Of a DNA stretch of 60,440 nucleotides, positions 45,140-52,844 are shown in pieces (the first letter of the stretch is position 1; every line of letters starts with the position of its first letter). Position numbers and translations under genes: made by a program. The notes beneath the pieces are model-generated. The model ran no database searches and had not been told where the DNA came from. It saw nothing but the letters and a program-made list of their open reading frames with translations. This DNA is from JAZUCT01 sp045639255 (GTDB taxonomy: Bacteria > Bacillota > Clostridia > Christensenellales > UBA1242). The stretch lies in contig JAZUCT010000007.1 of assembly GCA_045639255.1 (NCBI GenBank), positions 1 through 60,440 of the forward strand, in the 5' to 3' direction.

Positions 45140-46954
45140 ATGCAAAATCAAAACATAAGAAATATTGCAATTATTGCTCACGTTGACCATGGCAAAACAA
45201 GTTTGGTTAACGAAATGCTTAAACAAGGCGGAGTTTTCAGGGAAAATCAAGAAGTTCAAGATAGAGTTATGGATTCCAACGCATTGGAAAGGGAACGCGG
45301 AATAACAATTTTGGCAAAAAACACAAGTTGCATGTTTAACGGGGTTAAAATTAATGTTATAGATACTCCGGGGCATGCCGACTTTGGTGGCGAAGTTGAG
45401 CGTGTTCTTAAAATGACTGATGGTGTTTTGTTGGTTGTTGATGCTTATGAAGGCCCAATGCCACAAACAAGGTTTGTTTTGGAAAAAGCGCTTGCACTTA
45501 ATTTAAAAGTTATTATTGTTGTTAACAAAATTGATAAGCCAGATGCAAGGCTTAACGAAGTTGGCGATGAAGTTTTGGAACTTTTGTTGGAACTTGATGC
45601 AACTGATGAACAACTTGATAGCCCTATTATTTATTGTTCGGCAAGGCAAGGAACTGCATCGCTTGATAAAAACAACTTGGGAACAAGCATGCAACCATTG
45701 TTTGAAACAATTTTAAGCCATATTCCTGCACCATCTGGCGAACAAGACAAACCACTTCAAATGCTTGTAAGTTCAACTGAACTTAACGATTATGTTGGCA
45801 AACTTGCAGTTGGCAAAATAACAAGGGGTTCAATTAAAGTTAATCAACAAGTAACACTTTGCAACTATCACGATGAAACAAAACTTGTTAAAGGCAAGGT
45901 TGTTCAACTTTTCCAATTTGAAGGCCTTAAAAAAGTTACAACCGAAAGCGCAACTGTTGGTGATATTGTTTGCATTGCTGGGCTTGAAGATGTTAAAATT
46001 GGCGATACTATTTGCGACCCTAACACTGTTGATGCATTGCCTTTTGTTAAAATAAGCGAACCAAGTGTTGAAATGGGATTTATGGTTAACGACAGCCCTT
46101 TTGCTGGAAAAGAAGGTAAGTTTGTTACTTCAAGGCATTTAAGAGATAGGCTTTATCGTGAAGCGGTTAAAGATTTATCACTTCGTGTTCAAGATGGCGA
46201 CACAACTGAAAACTTCCGTGTTTGTGGCCGTGGCGAAATGCACCTTTCAATTCTTATTGAAAACATGCGCCGTGAAGGTTATGAGTTTCAAGTTTCACAA
46301 CCAAAAGTTATTTTTAAAGAAATTGATGGCGTTAAATGTGAACCTATTGACAGGGCTTTTATTGATGTTCCAGATACCTGCACAGGTGCTGTTATGAGCC
46401 GTATGGGTGAAAGAAAAGGCGAACTTGTTTCTATGACTCCGCATGGAAACAGAATTAAATGCGAATTTAAAGTTCCATCAAGGGGATTGTTTGGATATAA
46501 ATCTCAACTTCTTACAGATACAAGGGGTGAAGGTGTGCTAAGCACATTGTTTGATGGCTATGAACCATATAAGGGTGAAATTCAACGCCGTAACACAGGC
46601 TCATTAATTGCTTTTGAAAGTGGTGAAAGCATAACTTATGGTTTGTTTAACGCACAAGAAAGGGGTGCATTGTTTATTGGCGCTGGCGTGCCGGTTTACG
46701 AAGGTATGGTTGTTGGCGAAAACCCAAAATATGAAGATATTGTTGTTAATGTTTGCAAACGCAAAAACCTTACAAACACTCGTGCATCTGGCAGTGATGA
46801 TGCTTTAAGGCTTATTCCACCAAAAAACATGAGCCTTGAAGAAGCAATTGAATTTATTGCCGATGATGAATTGCTTGAAGTTACACCAAAAACAATAAGA
46901 ATAAGAAAGAAAATTTTAGATGCAAGATTAAGATATAAAGCAAATAAAGTTTAA
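45140..46954 (+). CDS. typA: Ribosome-associated GTPase TypA/BipA
   Basis: Translational GTPase acting in 50S assembly and stress adaptation. G1 is AHVDHGKTS (about residues 13-21), switch II DTPGHADFGGE (~72), G4 NKIDKP (~127), then domain II and the BipA-specific C-terminus (EFIADDELLEVTPKTIRIRK). 604 aa matches the family. The start is ATG 45140; a TTG five codons upstream lies within the GGGGAT ribosome binding site region. A TATACT -10 box sits at 45091-45096 with a weak -35. Followed by a terminator shared with a convergent small gene. Confidence 0.95.
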   Translation: MQNQNIRNIAIIAHVDHGKTSLVNEMLKQGGVFRENQEVQDRVMDSNALERERGITILAKNTSCMFNGVKINVIDTPGHADFGGEVERVLKMTDGVLLVVDAYEGPMPQTRFVLEKALALNLKVIIVVNKIDKPDARLNEVGDEVLELLLELDATDEQLDSPIIYCSARQGTASLDKNNLGTSMQPLFETILSHIPAPSGEQDKPLQMLVSSTELNDYVGKLAVGKITRGSIKVNQQVTLCNYHDETKLVKGKVVQLFQFEGLKKVTTESATVGDIVCIAGLEDVKIGDTICDPNTVDALPFVKISEPSVEMGFMVNDSPFAGKEGKFVTSRHLRDRLYREAVKDLSLRVQDGDTTENFRVCGRGEMHLSILIENMRREGYEFQVSQPKVIFKEIDGVKCEPIDRAFIDVPDTCTGAVMSRMGERKGELVSMTPHGNRIKCEFKVPSRGLFGYKSQLLTDTRGEGVLSTLFDGYEPYKGEIQRRNTGSLIAFESGESITYGLFNAQERGALFIGAGVPVYEGMVVGENPKYEDIVVNVCKRKNLTNTRASGSDDALRLIPPKNMSLEEAIEFIADDELLEVTPKTIRIRKKILDARLRYKANKV

Positions 46955-46970
46955 ACTTGTTAGCATATAA

Positions 46971-46999
46971 AAAACAAAGGTTCGACCTTTGTTTTTTTA
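46971..46999. terminator. Bidirectional terminator after typA
   Basis: AAAACAAAGG / CCTTTGTTTT, loop TTCGA, T-tract; between convergent genes. Confidence 0.85.
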
Positions 47000-47212
47000 T
47001 TGTTCAAGTGTTAATTCTTTTGCATTTTTAATTAGTGGAAAATATTCTTTCCACATATGTTTTCGAATTGGCATAAGTGGGTGTTTAAAATCGTTAAAAA
47101 CCAACACCAATGCAGGCGAAATTTTGTTATGTTTGTTTGTGAAATAAAAGCCAATAAGTTTGTTTTGGCTTATTAATTTTTTTGCTGTTGCATGATAGTT
47201 ATAATATGACAT
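46997..47212 (-). CDS. Conserved small clostridial-type protein, 71 aa
   Basis: Reads SYYNYHATAKKLISQNKL, then ISPALVLVFND and PLMPIRKHMWKEYFPLI. I recognise this pattern from short uncharacterised proteins in Clostridia and Bacilli, some labelled as delta-VPH hemolysin-like; that label is not evidence of toxin function. No signal peptide. No clear ribosome binding site precedes the ATG. Function unknown. Confidence 0.75.
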   Translation of the reverse strand: MSYYNYHATAKKLISQNKLIGFYFTNKHNKISPALVLVFNDFKHPLMPIRKHMWKEYFPLIKNAKELTLEQ

Positions 47213-47257
47213 AATTTTATTGTTTGAATTTTTTTAAATTTTATTATGTTCTATTCG

Positions 47258-47335
47258 CAAGGCAATTAAACTCTTCTCTATGTCATTCTTGCAAGTGCGA
47301 AGCACATAGCGAGAATCTAGAGTAGCGTTGTCTTG
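47258..47335. repeat. MITE/REP-like imperfect palindrome, ~78 bp
   Basis: Nested inverted arms CAAGGCAA / TTGTCTTG at the ends, then ACTCT / AGAGT, ATTCTTGC / GCGAGAAT and GTGC-GAA-GCAC at the centre. The right end (TCTTGATT) supplies the -35 box of the next gene's promoter. It has the form of a dispersed palindromic element; whether copies exist elsewhere cannot be seen here. Confidence 0.6.
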
Positions 47336-47360
47336 ATTATTTATAAAATTATGATATAAT
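47333..47360 (+). promoter_or_regulatory. Promoter of the 156-aa gene
   Basis: TTGATT (47333-47338), 16 bp, TATAAT (47355-47360); the -35 lies in the end of the palindromic repeat. Confidence 0.55.
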
Positions 47361-47376
47361 GTTATTGGAGATTATT

Positions 47377-47847
47377 ATGGAAAATTTGCAGTTTTTTTAT
47401 GATTTTGAAATTTCAAAACAAGGTTTGTTAGATTGCCTTAACACAATTTCAGCCGATAAGCAAGCAAATAAAACAACTTATGGTGATGCCACTTGTTATT
47501 ATGTTCAAATGGGGCTTGCAAGCATAACTCTTTTGGAAAATGCTTTTAAAGGTGTTATTTTTAATTTTCAAGAAAGTTCACTTGAATTTGTTAATTCACT
47601 AAATGCTGAAATTTTTAACAGATATAGCGAAAAATTAATAAGCGAAAAAGATTATTTAACTTATTTGCAAATGCTTGGTGCTTATTTGGGTTGGTGTGCT
47701 GTTAAAAAATATAAGGCATATTTTGCAACTTTTGAAAATCAAAAAGTGCTTGTTTTAAATAACAAAGCCTTTAACCCTGCGTTAATTCTTAAACTATGCA
47801 GTGAAGAAAATAAAAGTGTTTTAAGTTTTTTTAATCAATTAAATTAA
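47377..47847 (+). CDS. Uncharacterised protein, 156 aa, DUF3806-like C-terminus
   Basis: No signal peptide or membrane segment. The second half, LGAYLGWCAVKKYKAYF then VLVLNNKAFNPALILK, resembles the conserved part of DUF3806 proteins (GAYLGE...YGG pattern); the match is weak. The N-terminal half is helical. ATG 47377 has GGAG upstream. Single gene. Function unknown. Confidence 0.65.
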   Translation: MENLQFFYDFEISKQGLLDCLNTISADKQANKTTYGDATCYYVQMGLASITLLENAFKGVIFNFQESSLEFVNSLNAEIFNRYSEKLISEKDYLTYLQMLGAYLGWCAVKKYKAYFATFENQKVLVLNNKAFNPALILKLCSEENKSVLSFFNQLN

Positions 47848-47963
47848 TAATTACTTAAAAATGGCAAAATATTTGCGGCTTTTTGTTTGTTTAATTTAGT
47901 TGTGTGAATTGATATAATATTATATAATAAAAATAATAAGAAATTTATTAAAAAGGATATTTT

Positions 47964-49382
47964 ATGGGGTTACAAGAAAATATTAAAAAAATTGAATCTC
48001 TGCAAGCAGATGTTGAAGTTTTAAAAAAAGCAAACTCTGACAGAAAAAAAATAACTTCACTTAATTCACAACTTAACAACGAACAAAAAGAATTTGATAA
48101 AATTAACAATGCAAAATTCTTTAAATCTTACAATGATTTGCGTTGGAACGATTATTATACAACAAAAAGCATTCAAAACCCATATGATGAATACAGTGCA
48201 AAGCGCGTAAATAAAGAACTTGCTGATGTTCGAGATTATTATTCTGCAAATATGAAAGAACAACAAGAAAAAAATAAGGCTGAACATATTAAAAGATGCG
48301 ATAATAAAACTAAAATTTTGAATATTTTTAAAATTATTCTAATTCTTGCAGCCGCTATTGTAGGTGCATACTTTATTTTCACAAGCATTTTTTCAGTTGT
48401 TTCAGTTAAATCTGGAATGGACAGTTTAACTTCTGGAATGAGTTATGCCGACATTAAGTATATGCAAGAAACCTTTACAGAGTTTATAATAACCCTTTCT
48501 ATTATTTCTGTTTCATATATTGCCGTGCTTATTTTATTGCTAACCAAAGTTAAATTCACTTACACTTTTATTCCTGCAATTATTCAAGTTCTTGTTTCTT
48601 TATTTATGCTTTATGTGTGTCATGCAACAAAACAACAACTTTACTTAGAAGACCTTACATATATAACACCTGAACTTAATTCTGCATTTCTTGCACTTGT
48701 TGACCCTACAAAAATAACTGTTTTTGTTCTAGGTGGCATTGCAATTTTCTTATCGATATATGCTTTCATTCACCTTGGTGTTGATTCATCAATCGATTAT
48801 ATAAATATTCCATATAATCTTGAACACAGAGGAATGGAAGAAGCTTACAAAAAAGATGTTGAATATGTTAATATACATAAAGCCGAAATGATTAAAAATC
48901 ACGAAGCAACAATTGACGAAATAAAAATTAACATTAAAAATGCAGAAGATAATTTAATAACAGACGAATTTAAACAGGCAGTTTTAAACTTAAAAAATAA
49001 CGATGTTATGGTATGCCCTGCAATAACTGAAAAAGGTGTTAATTGGAATCTATTAAATAAGTTCGATGAACTGTTAGAAAAAATTAAACAAGTTATTATG
49101 TCGGGAAGAACTGACGATTTGCGTGCAGCAATAAATATGGTTTATGAAGATGATAAGCACAAAGATTTAATGGAACATAATAAAAAAATTGAAGAGCAAA
49201 ATAAATTGCTTGAAGAACAAAACAATCAAATGCTTAACAATCAACAAAAAATTCAACAGCAAAACGAACAAATTCGAAGGCAAGCGGCTCAAAACGAAAG
49301 AAACGCTCAAGCCCGTGCTGCTGAACAAGCTAAGCGTGATGAAGATATTTTTTGGCAAGCATGGATTAGCGGTCTTAAATAA
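47964..49382 (+). CDS. Four-TM membrane protein with long coiled coils, 472 aa
   Basis: Residues 1-110 form an N-terminal coiled coil (ENIKKIESLQADVEVLKKA). About four hydrophobic segments follow (roughly 118-143, 170-192, 198-222, 250-272). The C-terminal half is cytoplasmic and helical, ending in a Gln/Asn/Glu-rich coiled coil (LLEEQNNQMLNNQQKIQQQN) to the end. No known domain. It resembles a scaffold or stress-sensor type membrane protein, but that is guesswork. AAAAAGGA precedes the ATG; a terminator follows. Confidence 0.75.
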   Translation: MGLQENIKKIESLQADVEVLKKANSDRKKITSLNSQLNNEQKEFDKINNAKFFKSYNDLRWNDYYTTKSIQNPYDEYSAKRVNKELADVRDYYSANMKEQQEKNKAEHIKRCDNKTKILNIFKIILILAAAIVGAYFIFTSIFSVVSVKSGMDSLTSGMSYADIKYMQETFTEFIITLSIISVSYIAVLILLLTKVKFTYTFIPAIIQVLVSLFMLYVCHATKQQLYLEDLTYITPELNSAFLALVDPTKITVFVLGGIAIFLSIYAFIHLGVDSSIDYINIPYNLEHRGMEEAYKKDVEYVNIHKAEMIKNHEATIDEIKINIKNAEDNLITDEFKQAVLNLKNNDVMVCPAITEKGVNWNLLNKFDELLEKIKQVIMSGRTDDLRAAINMVYEDDKHKDLMEHNKKIEEQNKLLEEQNNQMLNNQQKIQQQNEQIRRQAAQNERNAQARAAEQAKRDEDIFWQAWISGLK

Positions 49383-49386
49383 AAAC

Positions 49387-49410
49387 AAAAAGGTGATTAA
49401 TCACCTTTTT
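49387..49410 (+). terminator. Terminator of the 472-aa gene
   Basis: AAAAAGGTGA / TCACCTTTTT, loop TTAA. Confidence 0.85.
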
Positions 49411-49487
49411 TGTTATTATTATTTAAGCTAAATTTTTAACTAAAATCTATATTATTTAACAATTTAATTTTATGTGCAAGTCAACAA

Positions 49488-49516
49488 TTGATTTTTTAAA
49501 AAAAGTGTGTTATAAT
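49488..49516 (+). promoter_or_regulatory. Promoter of the disrupted chromosomal tRNA-Arg
   Basis: TTGATT (49488-49493), 17 bp, TATAAT (49511-49516), 24 bases before the first tRNA-Arg 5' half. Confidence 0.7.
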
Positions 49517-49539
49517 GCAAATGCAAATTTACAAAATAA

Positions 49540-49579
49540 GTTCCAATAGCTCAGTTGGATAGAGCGTCCCCCTCCTAAG
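49540..49579 (+). pseudogene. tRNA-Arg(CCU) 5' half, copy 1 (probable original chromosomal gene)
   Basis: GTTCCAA acceptor strand, U8-A9, D arm GCTC..GAGC, then TCCCC and anticodon loop CTCCTAA. After CCTCCTAAG (49571-49579) tRNA similarity stops. It has a good promoter and the plain position of a native gene, so it is likely the tRNA interrupted by integration. Confidence 0.8.
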
Positions 49580-49660
49580 TACCGACTTGTACTAAAATAA
49601 ACTTGCTACAATCCCTAAAACACGGACATTTCACAATAACAACAAACTCACACAACCACG

Positions 49661-49682
49661 AATTGCACCCAAATTGCACCCA
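49661..49682 (+). repeat. Tandem 11-mer AATTGCACCCA x2
   Basis: Two exact copies between tRNA halves 1 and 2. Short direct repeats like this are typical of integrase arm-binding sites next to attachment cores; binding is inferred. Confidence 0.5.
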
Positions 49683-49703
49683 AACCACTAAAAAATAAAT
49701 CAC

Positions 49704-49743
<40 letters not shown>

Positions 49744-49876
49744 GAATGCCCTGACAAAAATAATAACCCTCAAAACCCTTGTAATTACGGCACTTTTACC
49801 ATTATTACAAATTACCAAAATAAAAAACTGACCCCAAATCTGTAAAAAGTTATCAAATTACATTTCTTGCAGTATA

Positions 49877-49905
49877 TTGCATTTGATGACATTTGGTGCT
49901 AAAAT
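49877..49905 (+). promoter_or_regulatory. Promoter of the intact tRNA-Arg
   Basis: TTGCAT (49877-49882), 17 bp, TAAAAT (49900-49905), 20 bases before the tRNA. Confidence 0.5.
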
Positions 49906-49925
49906 AAGCACATAAATTCCCATAT

Positions 49926-50004
49926 GTTCTCGTAGCTCAGCTGGATAGAGCACTGCCCTCCTAAGGCAGGTTTGTCGGTGGTTCGAATCCACTCGGGAAC
50001 ACCA
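49926..50004 (+). tRNA. tRNA-Arg (anticodon CCU), CCA encoded, intact copy
   Basis: Acceptor GTTCTCG / CGGGAAC, anticodon stem CTGCC / GGCAG with loop CTCCTAA (anticodon CCT), T arm GGTGG TTCGAAT CCACT, encoded ACCA. All stems pair within this copy, so it is a single-origin gene and not a patch of the upstream halves. Variable loop is seven bases. It decodes AGG, a codon common in the backbone genes. Confidence 0.95.
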
Positions 50005-50007
50005 ATT

Positions 50008-50030
50008 GCAGTCTTATGACTGCTTTTTTA
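50008..50030 (+). terminator. Terminator of tRNA-Arg
   Basis: GCAGTC-TTAT-GACTGC followed by TTTTTTA. Confidence 0.85.
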
Positions 50031-50052
50031 TTTTTAAATCCGACTAATATAA

Positions 50053-50082
50053 TTGACAAAATTGAATATTCTCTGCTATACT
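50053..50082 (+). promoter_or_regulatory. Promoter of the structured leader / 266-aa gene
   Basis: TTGACA (50053-50058), 18 bp, TATACT (50077-50082), about 155 bases before the start codon. Confidence 0.65.
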
Positions 50083-50089
50083 ATATGTA

Positions 50090-50225
50090 GGTTTTATGGC
50101 AAGCCTGCTCGTTCGTGCAAAGATTTCATCAGCCATTTATGAGATAATATAATCTTTATGTAAAGGTTTATTGTCTAAAAAGTTTACGAACGCACTATAT
50201 TTACAGACAATAAACACAATAAATA
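50090..50225 (+). ncRNA. Candidate structured 5' leader
   Basis: Nested complementary arms: CGTTCGT (50110-50116) with ACGAACG (50186-50192); AAAGATT (50119-50125) with AATCTTT (50151-50157); TCAT with ATGA inside. TTTATTGTCT (50167-50176) pairs with AGACAATAAA (50205-50214) and crosses the outer stem, a pseudoknot arrangement. It lies between the promoter and the ribosome binding site. No known riboswitch is recognised. Confidence 0.4.
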
Positions 50226-50239
50226 AGGAGAATATTATT

Positions 50240-51040
50240 ATGACAAATATAGAATTTTTTAAACAACAAGCAAAAAATCTTTTAAAAGATTTCAATACAC
50301 GAGTATATAATGAAGACGAGGGGTTCTACGATTATAGTCCTCGCTTTTTTAATGACATTGACGAAATTATAAACAATTTTAATATTAATGAAGAAGAGCC
50401 TTTTTCTTTAATGAATGCTCAACATGTAATTTCCAGACTTGCAGGTTTTTATAAATGGACAGAATTAATAAAAGCTTCTGAATCAAGATTGGAATTGGGT
50501 AAATTATTATTAACTTGTCGTGAAGAGTACCAAAAGAAACAAGGTTATTTCACCAACATGGTTGAAAGCATGATAGTTGCAGACTGGAAACTTTATGAAC
50601 AAGAGAACTTAAAAGATTTTGATGATGATGCAAAACTGGAGATATTTAAGAAAGTTTTTCTAGAAGATGCGCCTGTAAAAAATACAAGACCTAAAATAAC
50701 TTTTAACTTCAAGAACGCCACAAATCCACAGGACATGTTAAAGAAAATAATGCGTGAAAAAGGCTTAAGTGCTGAAAAAGCAATTTTATCATCAATAACT
50801 CAAAAAAATTGCATTCGTATTATTGAAACTGGATATGCAGGCATAGCACTACAAATGTGGGGACATGCAGATCCTGACGGAGAAAGAGAAAAACTAGACA
50901 ATCCTGTTGTTGAATTTAAACTTTCCAAAGACAAAGAAAGACTTGTTGGTTTGATAATGGACAAAGAAAATGTTAGTTTCGAAGTTGCTATTTTATACTT
51001 TATGCTTTTTACATTAGAATCATTGGGATATCATATTTAA
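50240..51040 (+). CDS. Uncharacterised mobile-element-associated protein, 266 aa
   Basis: Begins TNIEFFKQQAKNLLKDF, with an EDEGFYDYSPRFFNDIDEII segment and an AQHVISRLAGFYKWTELIKASE motif that I know only from uncharacterised proteins of Firmicutes and Bacteroidota. The C-terminal ~110 residues (from PQDMLKKIMREKGLSAEKAI) are helical. No membrane segment. ATG 50240 is chosen since AAGGAG lies nine bases upstream; the frame is open further up but runs through the structured leader. It is the first gene inside the tRNA-Arg element and is transcribed away from the integrases' direction. Function unknown. Confidence 0.75.
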   Translation: MTNIEFFKQQAKNLLKDFNTRVYNEDEGFYDYSPRFFNDIDEIINNFNINEEEPFSLMNAQHVISRLAGFYKWTELIKASESRLELGKLLLTCREEYQKKQGYFTNMVESMIVADWKLYEQENLKDFDDDAKLEIFKKVFLEDAPVKNTRPKITFNFKNATNPQDMLKKIMREKGLSAEKAILSSITQKNCIRIIETGYAGIALQMWGHADPDGEREKLDNPVVEFKLSKDKERLVGLIMDKENVSFEVAILYFMLFTLESLGYHI

Positions 51041-51050
51041 TTTTAAAACA

Positions 51051-51086
51051 AAAAAAGCCCCTAAGAGATTTTACTCTCCTAGGGGC
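51051..51086. terminator. Strong bidirectional terminator
   Basis: AGCCCCTA outer stem with TAGGGGCT and an inner AGAGA/TCTC part, A- and T-tracts on both sides, between convergent genes. Confidence 0.85.
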
Positions 51087-51092
51087 TATGTT

Positions 51093-51446
51093 TTATTTTG
51101 TTAAATTAATAAATGAGTCACTTGGTTCACAATCAATGAATGCTAAAAAAGATGTTCCGTTATTTGATTGTTTTACATGCCAAATCAATGATCCCATATC
51201 ACATTCAAATCCTGTTTCTATAAAAGGGGGAATCCAAATAAGTTGGATTTTTCCATCACCCTCCCAACCAGCCTTAACAAAAGCTTTTGAAACTTGACTC
51301 CTTGTATGATCATATTGCTCTTCCATGAACTCATCACCATAATATGAAAAATCCTCCCAGTAAAAAGCCTTATACAGTTCAAAGGTATTATCTTTTATAT
51401 TAGGTCGAAGATCTATATAGTGATATTTGTAAACTTTAATTTCCAT
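51093..51446 (-). CDS. Uncharacterised protein, 117 aa, last gene of the integrase operon
   Basis: A small soluble protein rich in aromatic residues (KVYKYHYIDLRPN, FYWEDFSYYGDEF, WIPPFIETGFECDMGSLIWH). No family is recognised; the profile is alpha/beta. AAAGGAG precedes the ATG, 12 bases after the stop of the second integrase, so the two are almost surely on one mRNA. Co-transcription with xis-like and integrase genes makes a recombination accessory or cargo role possible. The terminator at 51051-51086 ends the operon. Confidence 0.75.
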   Translation of the reverse strand: MEIKVYKYHYIDLRPNIKDNTFELYKAFYWEDFSYYGDEFMEEQYDHTRSQVSKAFVKAGWEGDGKIQLIWIPPFIETGFECDMGSLIWHVKQSNNGTSFLAFIDCEPSDSFINLTK

Positions 51447-51458
51447 TTTATTTCTCCT

Positions 51459-52844
51459 TTATTCAAATATTTTATCAATAATATTACTTGCTTTCTTGTC
51501 GCTTGATTGCAGGAAGTGGGAATATATATCTGTTGTGGTTGATGTTTGGCTGTGACCAACTCTTCCAGCAACTGTCTTTATATCTATTCCTGCCATTAAT
51601 TGCAATGATATGTTTGTATGCCTTAGTGAATGCAGGGTTACCTTTGTTAAACCTGCTTGCTCTAGAATCTTTCTAAGCCATGTTATGAATATACTTGGGT
51701 TGTACGGCATTAAAGTATCTTTCTTGAATAATGCATCCTTAAACTTTGGATCTATGAAATATGGTCTATGTTCATCCCACCAAACTTTGTATTCCTTTAA
51801 TTGTTCTGTAAGTGCTTGTGGCATACTTACTTCACGCTTTGAACTTTCTGTTTTTGTGGATTTGTAGTATAGTCCAATACCCTTAGTTGAGTGCATTGAC
51901 CTTTGTATTTTCATAACATTGTTTTCTAGATCTATGTCTTGCCATTGTAGTCCTGCGAGTTCACTTCGTCTTATTCCCATATATAAGCAAGCCATAAGTG
52001 AAGTTTTTATAATAATATTTTCTTCTTTCTCTAATTCCTGTGCAAGTTTGATTGACTCCTTTTCGTTCAGAATAACGGTATCTCTCTTTGTTCCGTTTGG
52101 AGTTTCGATATAATCTCTACTTGCATAGTTGTGCGCTATTAATCTTTGCCTTTTCGCCGAGGAAAGAGTGGCACAAAGGCTTTTTCTGTACGAATTGATC
52201 GTTGCCTTTGCGAATGGTTTTCTAGTGGTTATAATGTCGAAATAATCTTTTATTTTTATGCCTAGTGGCTTGCATATCTTTTCAGCAGTCGCAAGTGATA
52301 TTTCTTGACCTCGTTCTGCTTTTTCGAATGTTTCTTTGGATATTTTTGCTTTCTTTACAAAGTTTTTAAGTTTCCATCTCTTACTTTTTAGAACTGGTTT
52401 CAAACTTTTCTTTAACAAGGCTTTTTCTATAATAATGCCTTGTTTTTGTTTCTTATCCAGGTATTCTTGAATTAGTGCTGGAGACACATCTTTCAACTTA
52501 ATCTTTCCAAAGAACTTTCGCATTTCTTCGTGCATTCTTACGCCTGTAATGTATGAGTGTGGAGAGATATCATTTCTCATTCTTTCTAATCGTTCTAGAC
52601 CGTAGTCAATTAGTGAGATATCAGTATCTTTCACACCTTTACCATTGAGTTCGTTGATTATTTTTTCTTCAAACTCATAGGCAACTTTATGAATGTAATG
52701 CTTTGCTTCGTTGTCCGTCATATCATAAGGTTTTTTCCAGGTCATTGACCTTACAACTGCTTTGTTTGAATTTGGTTGCTTTTGCCTAACCATAATTCTA
52801 TAAGATATGCCATTTTTAAGATTGTTTCTAATTATTGTCGCCAC
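51459..52844 (-). CDS. Tyrosine recombinase (integrase) 2 of a tandem pair
   Basis: Site-specific recombinase that should act at the tRNA-Arg site. N-terminal arm-DNA-binding region (residues ~1-60: LKNGISYRIMVRQ), core-binding SAM-like helices (~70-130), an inserted XRE/HTH-like segment (~145-200: KISKETFEKAERGQEISLAT), then the catalytic domain. Catalytic residues are visible: Arg in MGIRRSELAGLQW, Lys in STKTESSKREVSMP, HxxR in LHSLRHTNIS, His in GHSQTSTTTDIYSH and the Tyr nucleophile in that same block. 461 aa. GTG 52844 was chosen because AGGGG lies before it and this gives the same N-terminus as the partner; it overlaps the partner's 3' end by 17 bases. Confidence 0.9.
   Translation of the reverse strand: MATIIRNNLKNGISYRIMVRQKQPNSNKAVVRSMTWKKPYDMTDNEAKHYIHKVAYEFEEKIINELNGKGVKDTDISLIDYGLERLERMRNDISPHSYITGVRMHEEMRKFFGKIKLKDVSPALIQEYLDKKQKQGIIIEKALLKKSLKPVLKSKRWKLKNFVKKAKISKETFEKAERGQEISLATAEKICKPLGIKIKDYFDIITTRKPFAKATINSYRKSLCATLSSAKRQRLIAHNYASRDYIETPNGTKRDTVILNEKESIKLAQELEKEENIIIKTSLMACLYMGIRRSELAGLQWQDIDLENNVMKIQRSMHSTKGIGLYYKSTKTESSKREVSMPQALTEQLKEYKVWWDEHRPYFIDPKFKDALFKKDTLMPYNPSIFITWLRKILEQAGLTKVTLHSLRHTNISLQLMAGIDIKTVAGRVGHSQTSTTTDIYSHFLQSSDKKASNIIDKIFE

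Noticed and set aside
46997..47212. Hemolysin toxin, as such small proteins are sometimes labelled
   Set aside because: No signal peptide or pore-forming features; the label is inherited and not supported by the sequence.
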